Below are positions 28,916 to 41,864 of a DNA stretch of 64,000 nt, in pieces (within the stretch, counting starts at the first letter, position 1; each line of letters starts with the position of its first letter). Source of the stretch: Haematobia irritans. Lineage: Eukaryota; Arthropoda; Insecta; Diptera; Muscidae. Made by a program: the position numbers and the translations under genes. The stretch is from contig NC_134398.1 in the NCBI RefSeq assembly GCF_050003625.1, positions 199,275,700-199,339,699 of the forward strand, read 5' to 3'. The notes under the pieces were generated by a model. That model was given only the letters and a program-made list of their open reading frames with translations, searched no databases and was not told the origin of the DNA.

Positions 28916-30276
28916 AAATTTTGGTGAAAATCCTTGAAAAATTTAAATTTTTATATGAAAAACTTATTTTGGCCATATCTCCTTAAATATGCGTCCTAGA
29001 GCGAAATCAAAATTTTGATGAAAATCCTCAAAAAAATTAAATTTTTATATGAAAAACTTATTTTGGCCATATCTCCTTAAATATGCGTCCTAGAGCGAAA
29101 AGGACGATAATTCGTGACCACCCCTCAAAAATCAAAATTTTGGTGAAAATCCTTGAAAAATTGAAATTTTTTATATGAAAAACTTATTTTGGCCATATCT
29201 CCTTAAATATGCGTCCTAGAGCGAAAAGGACGATAATTCGTGACCACCCCTCAAAAATCAAAATTTTGGTGAAAATCTTTGAAAAATTTAAATTTTTATA
29301 TGAAAAACTTATTTTGGCCATATCTCCTTAAATATGCGTCCTAGAGAGAAAAGGACGATAATTCGTGACCACCCCTCAAAAATCAAAATTTTGGTGAAAA
29401 TCCTTGAAAAATTTTAAATTTTTATATGAAAAACTTATTTTGGCCATATCTCCTTAAATATGCGTCCTAGAGCGATAAGGACGATAATTCGTGACCACCC
29501 CTCAAAAATTAAAATTTTGGTGAAAATACTTGAAAAATTTAAATTTTTATATGAAAAACTTATTTGGGCCATATCTCCTTAAATATGCGTCCTAGAGCGA
29601 AAAGGATGATAATTCGTGACCACCCCCCAAAAATCAATATTTTGATGAAAATCCTTAAAAAAATGAAATTTTTATATGAAAAACTTATTTTGGCCATATC
29701 TCCTTAAATATGCGTCCTAGAGTGATAAGGACGATAATTCGTGACCACCCCTCAAAAATCAAAATTTTGGTGAAAATCCTTGAAAAATTGAAATTTTTAT
29801 ATGAAAAACTTATTTTGGCAATATCTCCTTAAATATTCGTCCTAGAGCGATAAGGACGATAATTCGTGACCACACCTCAAAAATCAAAATTTTTGTGAAA
29901 ATCCTTGAAAAATTTAAATTTTTATATGAAAACCTTCTTTTGGCCATATCTCCTTCAATATGCGTCCTAGAGCGAAAAGGATGATAATTCGTGACCACCC
30001 CCCAAAAATTAAAATTTTGATGAAAATCCTTGAAAAATTGAAATTTTTATATGAAAAACTTATTTTGGTCATATCGCCTTAAATATGCGTCCTAGAGCGA
30101 AAAGGACGATAATTCGTGACCACCCCTCAAAAATCAAAATTTTGATGAAAATCTTTGAAAAATTTAAATTTTTATATGAAAAACTTATTTTGGCCATATC
30201 TCCTTAAATATGCGTCCTAGAGCGAAAAGGACGATAATTCGTGACCACCCTTCAAAAATCAAAATTTTGGTGAAAA
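28916..30276 (+). repeat. Satellite block, copy 2 of 3
   Basis: This is the second copy of the block at 24,600. The short monomer lies at 29,001 and GGTCATATCGCC at 30,067, both 4,316 bp after the first copy. Private substitutions such as AATATTCGTCC near 29,833 separate it from its partners. Confidence 0.8.
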
Positions 30277-33200
30277 TCCTTGAAAAATTGAAATTTTTAT
30301 ATGAAAAACTTATTTTGGCCATATCTCCTTAAATATGCGTCCTAGAGCGATAAGGACGATAATTCGTGACCACCCCTCAAAAATCAAAATTTTGGTGAAA
30401 ATCCTTGAAAAATTTAAATTTTTATATGAAAAACTTATTTTGGCCATATCTCCTTAAATATGCGTCCTAGAGCGATAAGGACGATAATTCGTGACCACCC
30501 CTCAAAAATCAAAATTTTGGTGAAAATCCTTGAAAAATTGAAATTTTTATATGAAAAACTTATTTTGGCCATATCTCCTTAAATATGCGTCCTAGAGCGA
30601 TAAGGACGATAATTCGTGACCACCCCTCAAAAATCAAAATTTTGGTGAAAATCCTTGAAAAATTTAAATTTTTATATGAAAAACTTATTTTGGCCATATC
30701 TCCTTAAATATGCGTCCTAGAGCGAAAAGGACGATAATTCGTGACCACCCCTCAAAAATCAAAATTTTGGTGAAAATCCTTGAAAAATTGAAATTTTTAT
30801 ATGAAAAACTTATTTTGGCCATATCTCCTTAAATATGCGTCCTAGAGCGATAAGGACGATAATTCGCGACCACCCCTCAAACATCAAAATTTTGGTGAAA
30901 ATCCTTGAAAAATTTAAATTTTTATATGAAAAACTTATTTTGGCCATATCTCCTTAAATATGCGTCCTAGAGCGAAAAGGATGATAATTCGTGACCACCC
31001 CCCAAAAATCAATATTTTGATGAAAATCCTCAAAAAAAATGAAATTTTTATATGAAAAACTTATTTTGGCCATATCTCCTTAAATATGCGTCCTAGAGCG
31101 ATAAGGACGATAATTCGTGACCACCCCTCAAAAATCAAAATTTTGGTGAAAATCCTTGAAAAATTTAAATTTTTATATGAAAAACTTATTTTGGCCATAT
31201 CTCCTTAAATATGCGTCCTAGAGCGATAAGGACGATAATTCGTGACCACCCCTCAAAAATCAAAATTTTGGTGAAAATCCTTGAAAAATTTAAATTTTTA
31301 TATGAAAAACTTATTTTGGCCATATCTCCTTAAACATGCGTCCTAGAGCGATAAGGACGATAATTCGTGACCACCCCTCAAAAATCAAAATTTTGGTGAA
31401 AATCCTTGAAAAATTGAAATTTTTATATGAAAAACTTATTTTGGCCATATCTCCTTAAATATGCGTCCTAGAGCGAAAAGGACGATAATTCGTGACCACC
31501 CCTCAAAAATCAAAATTTTGGTGAAAATCCTTGAAAAATTGTAATTTTTATATGAAAAACTTATTTTGGCCATATCTCCTTAAATATGCGTCCTAGAGCG
31601 AAAAGGACGATAATTCGTGACCACCCCTCAAAAATCAAAATTTTGGTGAAAATCCTTGAAAAATTGAAATTTTTATATGAAAAACTTATTTTGGCCATAT
31701 CTCCTTAAATATGCGTCCTAGAGCAATAAGGACGATAATTCGTGACCACCCCTCAAAAATCAAAATTCTGGTGAAAATCCTTGAAAAATTTAAATTTTTA
31801 TATGAAAAACTTATTTTGGCCATATCTCCTTAAATACGCGTCCTAGAGCGAAAAGGATGATAATTCGTGACCACCCCCCAAAAATCAATATTTTGATGAA
31901 AATCCTCAAAAAAAATTAAATTTTTATATGAAAAACTTATTTTGGCCATATCTCCTTAAATATGCGTCCTAGAGCGATAAGGACGATAATTCGTGACCAC
32001 CCCTCAAAAATCAAAATTTTGGTGAAAATCCTTGAAAAATTTAAATTTTTATATGAAAAACTTATTTTGGCCATATCTCCTTAAATATGCGTCCTAGAGC
32101 GAAATCAAAATTTTGATGAAAATCCTCAAAAAAATCAAATTTTTATATGAAAAACTTATTTTGGCCATATCTCCTTAAATATGCGTCCTAGAGCGAAAAG
32201 GACGATAATTCGTGACCACCCCTCAAAAATCAAAATTTTGGTGAAAATCCTTGAAAAATTTAAATTTTTATATGAAAAACTTATTTTGGCCATATCTCCT
32301 TAAATATGCGTCCTAGAGCGATAAGGACGATAATTCGTGACCACCCCTCAAAAATCAAAATTTTGGTGAAAATCCTTAAAAAATTTAAATTTTTATATGA
32401 AAAACTTATTTTGGCCATATCTCCTTAAATATGCGTCCTACAGCGAAAAGGACGATAATTCGTGACCACCCCTCAAAAATCAAAATTTTGGTGAAAATCC
32501 TTGAAAAATTTAAATTTTTATATGAAAAACTTATTTTGGCCATATCTCCTTAAATATGCGTCCTAGAGCGAAAAGGATGATAATTCGTGACCACCCCCCC
32601 CAAAAATCAATATTTTGATGAAAACCTCAAAAAAATGAAATTTTTATATGAAAAACTTATTTTGGCCATATCTCCTTAAATATGCGTCCTAGAGCGATAT
32701 GGACGATAATTCGTGACCACCCCTCAAAAATCAAAACTTTGGTGAAAATCCTTGAAAAATTTAAATTTTTATATGAAAAACTTATTTTGGCCATATCTCC
32801 TTAAATATGCGTCCTAGAGCGAAATCAATATTATGATGAAAATCCTCAAAAAAATTAAATTTTTATATGAAAAACTTATTTTGGCCATATCTCCTTAAAT
32901 ATGCGTCCTAGAGCGAAAAGGACGATAATTCGTGACCACCCCTCAAAAATCAAAATTTTGGTGAAAATCCTTGAAAAATTGAAATTTTTATATGAAAAAC
33001 TTATTTTGGCCATATCTCCTTAAATATGCGTCCTAGAGCGAAAAGGACGATAATTCGTGACCACCCCTCAAAAATCAAAATTTTGGTGAAAATCCTTGAA
33101 AAATTGAAATTTTTATATGAAAAACTTATTTTGGCCATATCTCCTTAAATATGCGTCCTAGAGCGAAAAGGACGATAATTCGTGACCACCCCTCAAAAAT

Positions 33201-33639
33201 CAAAATTTTGGTGAAAATCCTTGAAAAATTGTAATTTTTATATGAAAAACTTATTTTGGCCATATCTCCTTAAATATGCGTCCTAGAGCGAAAAGGACGA
33301 TAATTCGTGACCACCCCTCAAAAATCAAAATTTTGGTGAAAATCCTTGAAAAATTTAAATTTTTATATGAAAAACTTATTTTGGCCATATCTCCTTAAAT
33401 ATGCGTCCTAGAGCGAAAAGGACGATAATTCGTGACCACCCCTCAAAAATCAAAATTTTGGTGAAAATCCTTGAAAAATTGAAATTTTTATATGAAAAAC
33501 TTATTTTGGCCATATCTCCTTAAATATGCGTCCTAGAGCGATAAGGACGATAATTCGTGACCACCCCTCAAAAATCAAAATTCTGGTGAAAATCCTTGAA
33601 AAATTTAAATTTTTATATGAAAAACTTATTTTGGCCATA

Positions 33640-34200
33640 TCTCCTTAAATATGCGTCCTAGAGCGATAAGGACGATAATTCGTGGCCACCCCTCAAAAAT
33701 CAAAATTTTGGTGAAAATCCTTGAAAAATTTAAATTTTTATATGAAAAACTTATTTTGGCCATATCTCCTTAAATATGCGTCCTAGAGCGATAAGGACGA
33801 TAATTCGTGACCACCCCTCAAAAATCAAAATTTTGATGAAAATCCTCACAAAATGAAATTTTTATATGAAAAACTTATTTTGGCCATATCTCCTTAAATA
33901 TGCGTCCTACAGCGAAAAGGACGATAATTCGTGACCACCCCTCAAATATCAAAATTTTGGTGAAAATCCTTGAAAAATGTAAATTTTTATATGAAAAACT
34001 TATTTTGGCCATATCTCCTTAAATATGCGTCCTAGAGCGATAAGGACGATAATTCGTGACCACCCCTCAAAAATCAAAATTTTGGTGAAAATCCTTGAAA
34101 AATTTAAATTTTTATATGAAAAACTTATTTTGGCCATATCTCCTTAAATATGCGTCCTAGAGCGATAAGGACGATAATTCGTGACCACCCCTCAAAAATC
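33640..34200 (+). repeat. Distant copy of the 10.5-11.4 kb higher-order pattern
   Basis: The order CGTGGCCACCCC monomer (33,677), CCTCACAAAATG monomer, CTACAGCG monomer and TGAAAAATGTAAA monomer (33,971) reproduces the arrangement at 10,561-10,864 with the same 294-bp internal spacing. The two lie about 23 kb apart in the array, so blocks have been moved or exchanged over long distances and not only to neighbouring positions. Confidence 0.65.
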
Positions 34201-34326
34201 AAAATTTTGGTGAAAATCCTTGAAAAATTGAAATTTTTATATGAAAAACTTATTTTGGCCATATCTCCTTAAATATGCGTCCTAGAGCGATAAGGACGAT
34301 AATTCGTAACCACCCCTCAAAAATCA

Positions 34327-35687
34327 AAATTTTGGTGAAAATCCTTGAAAAATTTAAATTTTTATATGAAAAACTTATTTTGGCCATATCTCCTTAAATA
34401 TGCGTCCTAGAGCGAAATCAAAATTTTGATGAAAATCCTCAAAAAAATTAAATTTTTATATGAAAAACTTATTTTGGCCATATCTCATTAAATATGCGTC
34501 CTAGAGCGAAAAAGACGATAATTCGTGACCACCCCTCAAAAATCAAAATTTTGGTGAAAATCCTTGAAAAATTGAAATTTTTTATATGAAAAACTTATTT
34601 TGGCCATATCTCCTTAAATATGCGTCCTAGAGCGAAAAGGACGATAATTCGTGACCACCCCTCAAAAATCAAAATTTTGGTGAAAATCTTTGAAAAATTT
34701 AAATTTTTATATGAAAAACTTATTTTGGCCATATCTCCTTAAATATGCGTCCTAGAGAGAAAAGGACGATAATTCGTGACCACCCCTCAAAAATCAAAAT
34801 TTTGGTGAAAATCCTTGAAAAATTTTAAATTTTTATATGAAAAACTTATTTTGGCCATATCTCCTTAAATATGCGTCCTAGAGCGATAAGGACGATAATT
34901 CGTGACCACCCCTCAAAAATTAAAATTTTGGTGAAAATCCTTGAAAAATTTAAATTTTTATATGAAAAACTTATTTGGGCCATATCTCCTTAAATATGCG
35001 TCCTAGAGCGAAAAGGATGATAATCCGTGACCACCCCCCAAAAATCAATATTTTGATGAAAATCCTTAAAAAAATGAAATTTTTATATGAAAAACTTATT
35101 TTGGCCATATCTCCTTAAATATGCGTCCTAGAGTGATAAGGACGATAATTCGTGACCACCCCTCAAAAATCAAAATTTTGGTGAAAATCCTTGAAAAATT
35201 GAAATTTTTATATGAAAAACTTATTTTGGCCATATCTCCTTAAATATGCGTCCTAGAGCGATAAGGACGATAATTCGTGACCACACCTCAAAAATCAAAA
35301 TTTTTGTGAAAATCCTTGAAAAATTTAAATTTTTATATGAAAACCTTCTTTTGGCCATATCTCCTTCAATATGCGTCCTAGAGCGAAAAGGATGATAATT
35401 CGTGACCACCCCCCAAAAATTAAAATTTTGATGAAAATCCTTGAAAAATTGAAATTTTTATATGAAAAACTTATTTTGGTCATATCGCCTTAAATATGCG
35501 TCCTAGAGCGAAAAGGACGATAATTCGTGACCACCCCTCAAAAATCAAAATTTTGATGAAAATCCTTGAAAAATTTAAATTTTTATATGAAAAACTTATT
35601 TTGGCCATATCTCCTTAAATATGCGTCCTAGAGCGAAAAGGACGATAATTCGTGACCACCCCTCAAAAATCAAAATTTTGGTGAAAA
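34327..35687 (+). repeat. Satellite block, copy 3 of 3
   Basis: This is the third copy of the 24,600 block. The short monomer lies at 34,412 and GGTCATATCGCC at 35,478, each 5,411 bp after the second copy. The difference between the 4,316 and 5,411 bp spacings reflects extra monomers between the blocks. Confidence 0.8.
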
Positions 35688-38600
35688 TCCTTGAAAAATT
35701 GAAATTTTTATATGAAAAACTTATTTTGGCCATATCTCCTTAAATATGCGTCCTAGAGCGATAAGGACGATAATTCGTGACCACCCCTCAAAAATCAAAA
35801 TTTTGGTGAAAATCCTTGAAAAATTTAAATTTTTATATGAAAAACTTATTTTGGCCATATCTCCTTAAATATGCGTCCTAGAGCGAAAAGGATGATAATT
35901 CGTGACCACCCCCCAAAAATCAATATTTTGATGAAAATCCTCAAAAAAAATGAAATTTTTATATGAAAAACTTATTTTGGCCATATCTCCTTAAATATGC
36001 GTCCTAGAGCGATAAGGACGATAATTCGTGACCACCCCTCAAAAATCAAAATTTTGGTGAAAATCCTTGAAAAATTTAAATTTTTATATGAAAAACTTAT
36101 TTTGGCCATATCTCCTTAAATATGCGTCCTAGAGCGATAAGGACGATAATTCGTGACCACCCCTCAAAAATCAAAATTTTGGTGAAAATCCTTGAAAAAT
36201 TTAAATTTTTATATGAAAAACTTATTTTGGCCATATCTCCTTAAACATGCGTCCTAGAGCGATAAGGACGATAATTCGTGACCACCCCTCAAAAATCAAA
36301 ATTTTGGTGAAAATCCTTGAAAAATTGAAATTTTTATATGAAAAACTTATTTTGGCCATATCTCCTTAAATATGCGTCCTAGAGCGATAAGGACGATAAT
36401 TCGTGACCACCCCTCAAAAATCAAAATTTTGGTGAAAATCCTTGAAAAATTGAAATTTTTATATGAAAAACTTATTTTGGCCATATCTCCTTAAATATGC
36501 GTCCTAGAGCGATAAGGACGATAATTCGTGACTACCCCTCAAAAATCAAAATTTTGGTGAAAATCCTTGAAAAATTTAAATTTTTATATGAAAAACTTAT
36601 TTTGGCCATATCTCCTTAAATATGCGTCCTAGAGCGATAAGGACGATAATTCGTGACCACCCCTCAAAAATCAAAATTTTGGTGAAAATCCTTGAAAAAT
36701 TTAAATTTTTATATGAAAAACTTATTTTGGCCATATCTCCTTAAATATGCGTCCTAGAGCGATAAGGACGATAATTCGTGACCACACCTCAAAAATCAAA
36801 ATTTTGGTGAAAATCCTTGAAAAATTTAAATTTTTATATGAAAAACTTATTTTGGCCATATCTCCTTAAATATGCGTCCTAGAGCGATAAGGACGATAAT
36901 TCGTGACCACCCCTCAAAAATCAAAATTTTGGTGAAAATCCTTGAAAAATTTAAATTTTTATATGAAAAACTTATTTTGGCCATATCTCCTTAAATATGC
37001 GTCCTAGAGCGATAAGGACGATAATTCGTGACCACCCCTCAAAAATCAAAATTTTGGTGAAAATCCTTGAAAAATTTAAATTTTTATATGAAAAACTTAT
37101 TTTGGCCATATCTCCTTAAATATGCGTCCTAGAGCGAAAAGGACGATAATTCGTGACCACCCCTCAAAAATCAAAATTTTGGTGAAAATCCTTGAAAAAT
37201 TTAAATTTTTATATGAAAAACTTATTTTGGCCATATCTCCTTAAATATGCGTCCTAGAGCGATAAGGACGATAAGTCGTGACCACCCCTCAAAAATCAAA
37301 ATTTTGGTGAAAAAATTTAAATTTTTATATGAAAAACTTATTTTGGCCATATCTCCTTAAATATGCGTCCTAGAGCGATAAGGACGATAATTCGTGACCA
37401 CCCCTCAAAAATCAAAATTTTGGTGAAAATCCTTGAAAAATTGAAATTTTTATATGAAAAACTTATTTTGGCAATATCTCCTTAAATATGCGTCCTAGAG
37501 CGATAAGGACGATAGTTCGTGACCACACCTCAAAAATCAAAATTTTGGTGAAAATCCTTGAAAAAATGAAATTTTTTATATGAAAAACTTATTTTGGCCA
37601 TATCTCCTTAAATATGCGTCCTTGAGCGATAAGGACGATAATTCGTGACCACCCCTCAAAAATCAAAATTTTGGTGAAAATCCTTGAAAAATTTAAATTT
37701 TTATATGAAAAACTTATTTTGGCCATATCTCCTTAAATATGCGTCCTAGAGCGATAAGGACGATAATTCGTGACCACACCTCAAAAATCAAAATTTTGGT
37801 GAAAATCCTTGAAAAATTTAAATTTTAATATGAAAAACTTATTTTGGCCATATCTCCTTAAATATGCGTCCTAGAGCGATAAGGACGATAATTCGTGACC
37901 ACCCCTCAAAAATCAAAATTTTGGTGAAAATCCTTGAAAAATTTAAATTTTTATATGAAAAACTTATTTTGGCCATATCTCCTTAAATATGCGTCCTAGA
38001 GCGAAATCAATATTTTGATGAAAATCCTCAAAAAAATTAAATTTTTATATGAAAAACTTATTTCGGCCATATCTCCTTAAATATGCGTCCTAGAGCGAAA
38101 AGGACGATAATTCGTGACCACCCCTCAAAAATCAAAATTTTGGTGAAAATCCTTGAAAAATTGAAATTTTTATATGAAAAACTTATTTTGGCCATATCTC
38201 CTTAAATATGCGTCCTAGAGCGATAAGGACGATAATTCGTGACCACCCCTCAAAAATCAAAATTTTGGTGAAAATCCTTGAAAAATTTAAATTTTTATAT
38301 GAAAAACTTATTTTGGCCATATCTCCTTAAATATGCGTCCTAGAGAGAAAAGGACGATAATTCGTGACCACCCTTCAAAAATCAAAATTTTGGTGAAAAT
38401 CCTTGAAAAATTTTAAATTTTTATATGAAAAACTTATTTTGGCCATATCTCTTTAAACATGCGTCCTAGAGCGATAAGGACGATAATTCGTGACCACCCC
38501 TCAAAAATCAAAATTTTGGTGAAAATCCTTGAAAAATTTAAATTTTTATATGAAAAACTTATTTTGGCCATATCTCCTTAAATATCCGTCATAGAGCGAA

Positions 38601-38744
38601 AAGGATGATAATTCGTGACCACCCCCCAAAAATCAATATTTTGATGAAAATCCTTAAAAAAATGAAATTTTTATATGAAAAACTTATTTTGGCCATATCT
38701 CCTTAAATATGCGTCCTAGAGCGATAAGGACGATAATTCGTGAC

Positions 38745-41639
38745 CACCCCTCAAAAATCAAAATTTTGGTGAAAATCCTTGAAAAATTGAAATTTTTATA
38801 TGAAAAACTTATTTTGGCAATATCTCCTTAAATATGCGTCCTAGAGCGATAAGGACGATAATTCGTGACCACACCTCAAAAATCAAAATTTTGGTGAAAA
38901 TCCTTGAAAAATTTAAATTTTTATATGAAAAACTTATTTTGGCCACATCTCCTTAAATATGCGTCATAGAGCGAAAAGGACGATAATTCGTGACCACCCC
39001 TCAAAAATCAAAATTTTGGTGAAAATCCTTGAAAAATTTAAATTTTTATATGAAAAACTTATTTTGGCCATATCTCCTTAAATATGCGTCATAGAGCGAA
39101 AAGGACGATAATTCGTGACCACCCCTCAAAAATCAAAATTTTGGTGAAAATCCTTGAAAAATTTAAATTTTTATATGAAAAACTTATTTTGGCCATATCT
39201 CCTTAAATATGCGTCCTAGAGCGAAAAGGACGATAAGTCGTGACCACCCCTCAAAAATAAAAATTTTGATGAAAATTCTTTGAAAAATTGAAATTTTTAT
39301 ATGAAAAACTTATTTTGGCCATATCTCCTTAAATATGCGTCCTAGAGCGAAAAGGACGATAATTCGTGACCACCCCTCAAAAATCAAAATTTTGATGAAA
39401 ATCCTTCAAAAATTTAAATTTTTATATGAAAAACTTATTTTGGCCATATCTCCTTAAATATGCGTCCTAGAGCGAAAAGGACGATAATTCGTGACCACCC
39501 CTCAAAAATCAAAATTTTGATGAAAATCCTTGAAAAATTGAAATTTTTATATGAAAAACTTATTTTGGCCATATCTCCTTAAATATGCGTCATAGAGCGA
39601 AAAGGACGATAATTCGTGACCACCCCTCAAAAATCAAAATTTTGGTGAAAATCCTTGAAAAATTTAAATTTTTATATGAAAAACTTATTTTGGCCATATC
39701 TCCTTAAATATGCGTCCTAGAGCGAAAAGGACGATAATTCGTGACCACCCCTCAAAAATAAAAATTTTGGTGAAAATCCTTGAAAAATTGAAATTTTTAT
39801 ATGAAAAACTTATTTTGGCCATATCTCCTTAAATATGCGTCCTAGAGCGATAAGGACGATAATTCGTGACCACCCCTCAAAAATCAAAATTTTGGTGAAA
39901 ATCCTTGAAAAATTGAAATTTTTATATGAAAAACTTATTTTGGCAATATCTCCTTAAATATGCATCCTAGAGCGAAAAGGACGATAATTCGTGACCACCC
40001 CTCAAAAATCAAAATTTTGGTGAAAATCCTTGAAAAATTTAAATTTTTATATGAAAAACTTATTTTGGCCATATCTCCTTAAATATGCGTCCTAGAGCGA
40101 AATCAATATTATGCTGAAAATCCTGAAAAAAATTAAATTTTTATATGAAAAACTTATTTTGGCCATATCTCCTTAAATATGCGTCCTAGAGCGAAAAGGA
40201 CGATAATTCGTGACCACCCCTCAAAAATCAAAATTTTGGTGAAAATCTTTGAAAAATTTAAATTTTTATATGAAAAACTTATTTTGGCCATATCTCCTTA
40301 AATATGCGTCCTAGAGAGAAAAGGACGATAATTCGTGACCACCCCTCAAAAATCAAAATTTTTCCTAGAGCGATAAGGACGATAATTCGTGACCACCCCT
40401 CAAAAATCAAAATTTTGGTGAAAATCCTTGAAAAATTTAAATTTTTATATGAAAAACTTAGTTTGGCCATATCTCCTTAAATATGCGTCCTAGAGCGAAA
40501 AGGATGATAATTCGTGACCACCCCCCAAAAATCAATATTTTGATGAAAATCCTTAAAAAAATGAAATTTTTATATGAAAAACTTATTTTGGCCATATCTC
40601 CTTAAATATGCGTCCTAGAGCGATAAGGACGATAATTCGTGACCACCCCTCAAAAATCAAAATTTTGGTGAAAATCCTAGAAAATTTTAAATTTTTATAT
40701 GAAAAACTTATTTTGGCCATATCTCCTTAAATATGCGTCCTAGAGCGATAAGGACGATAATTCGTGACCACACCTCAAAAATCAAAATTTTGGTGAAAAT
40801 CCTTGAAAAATTTAAATTTTTATATGAAAAACTTATTTTGGCCATATCTCCTTAAATATGCGTCCTAGAGCGAAAAGGATGATAATTCGTGAGCACCCCC
40901 CAAAAATCTAAATTTTGATGAAAATCCTTGAAAAATTGAAATTTTTATATGAAAAACTTATTTTGGCCATATCTCCTTAAATATGCGTCCTAGAGCGAAA
41001 AGGACGATAATTCGTGACCACCCCTCAAAAATCAAAATTTTGGTGAAAATCCTTGAAAAATTGAAATTTTTATATGAAAAACTTAATTTGGCCATATCTC
41101 CTTAAATATGCGTCCTAGAGCGAAAAGGATGATAATTCGTGAGCACCCCCCAAAAATCTAAATTTTGATGAAAATCCTTAAAAAAATGAAATTTTTATAT
41201 GAAAAACTTATTTTGGCCATATCTCCTTAAATATGCGTCCTAGAGCGAAATCAATATTTTGCTGAAAATCCTCAAAAAAATTAAATTTTTATATGAAGAA
41301 CTTATTTTGGCCATATCTCCTTAAATATGCGTCCTAGAGCGAAAAGGACGATAATTCGTGACCACCCCTCAAAAATCAAAATTTTGGTGAAAATCCTTGA
41401 AAAATTGGAAATTTTTATATGAAAAACTTATTTTGGCCATATCTCCTTAAATATGCGTCCTAGAGCGAAAAGGATGATAATTCGTGACCACCCCCCCAAA
41501 AGTCAATATTTTGATGAAAATCCTCAAAAAAATGAAATTTTTATATGAAAAACTTATTTTGGCCATATCTCCTTAAATATGCGTCCTAGAGCGATAAGGA
41601 CGATAACTCGTGACCACCCCTCAAAAATCAAAATTTTGG
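38745..41639 (+). repeat. Satellite block duplicated at 41,865-44,759 (first copy)
   Basis: Landmarks recur 3,120-3,121 bp later: TTGGCAATATCTCC (38,815), GGCCACATCTCC (38,941), the ATTATGCTGAAAATCCTG short monomer (40,097) and the truncated TTTTTCCTAGAGCG monomer (about 40,360). The offset at the 40,097 landmark is 2,995, so copies differ by whole 125-bp monomers at internal points. Confidence 0.8.
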
Positions 41640-41864
41640 TGAAAATCCTTGAAAAATTGAAATTTTTATATGAAAAACTTATTTTGGCCATATCTCCTTA
41701 AATATGTGTCCTAGAGCGATAAGGACGATAATTCGTGACCACCTCTCAAAAATCAAAATTTTGGTGAAAATCCTTGAAAAATTGAAATTTTTATATGAAA
41801 AACTTATTTTGGCCATATCTCCTTAAATATGCGTCCTAGAGCGAAAAGGATGATAATTCGTGAC

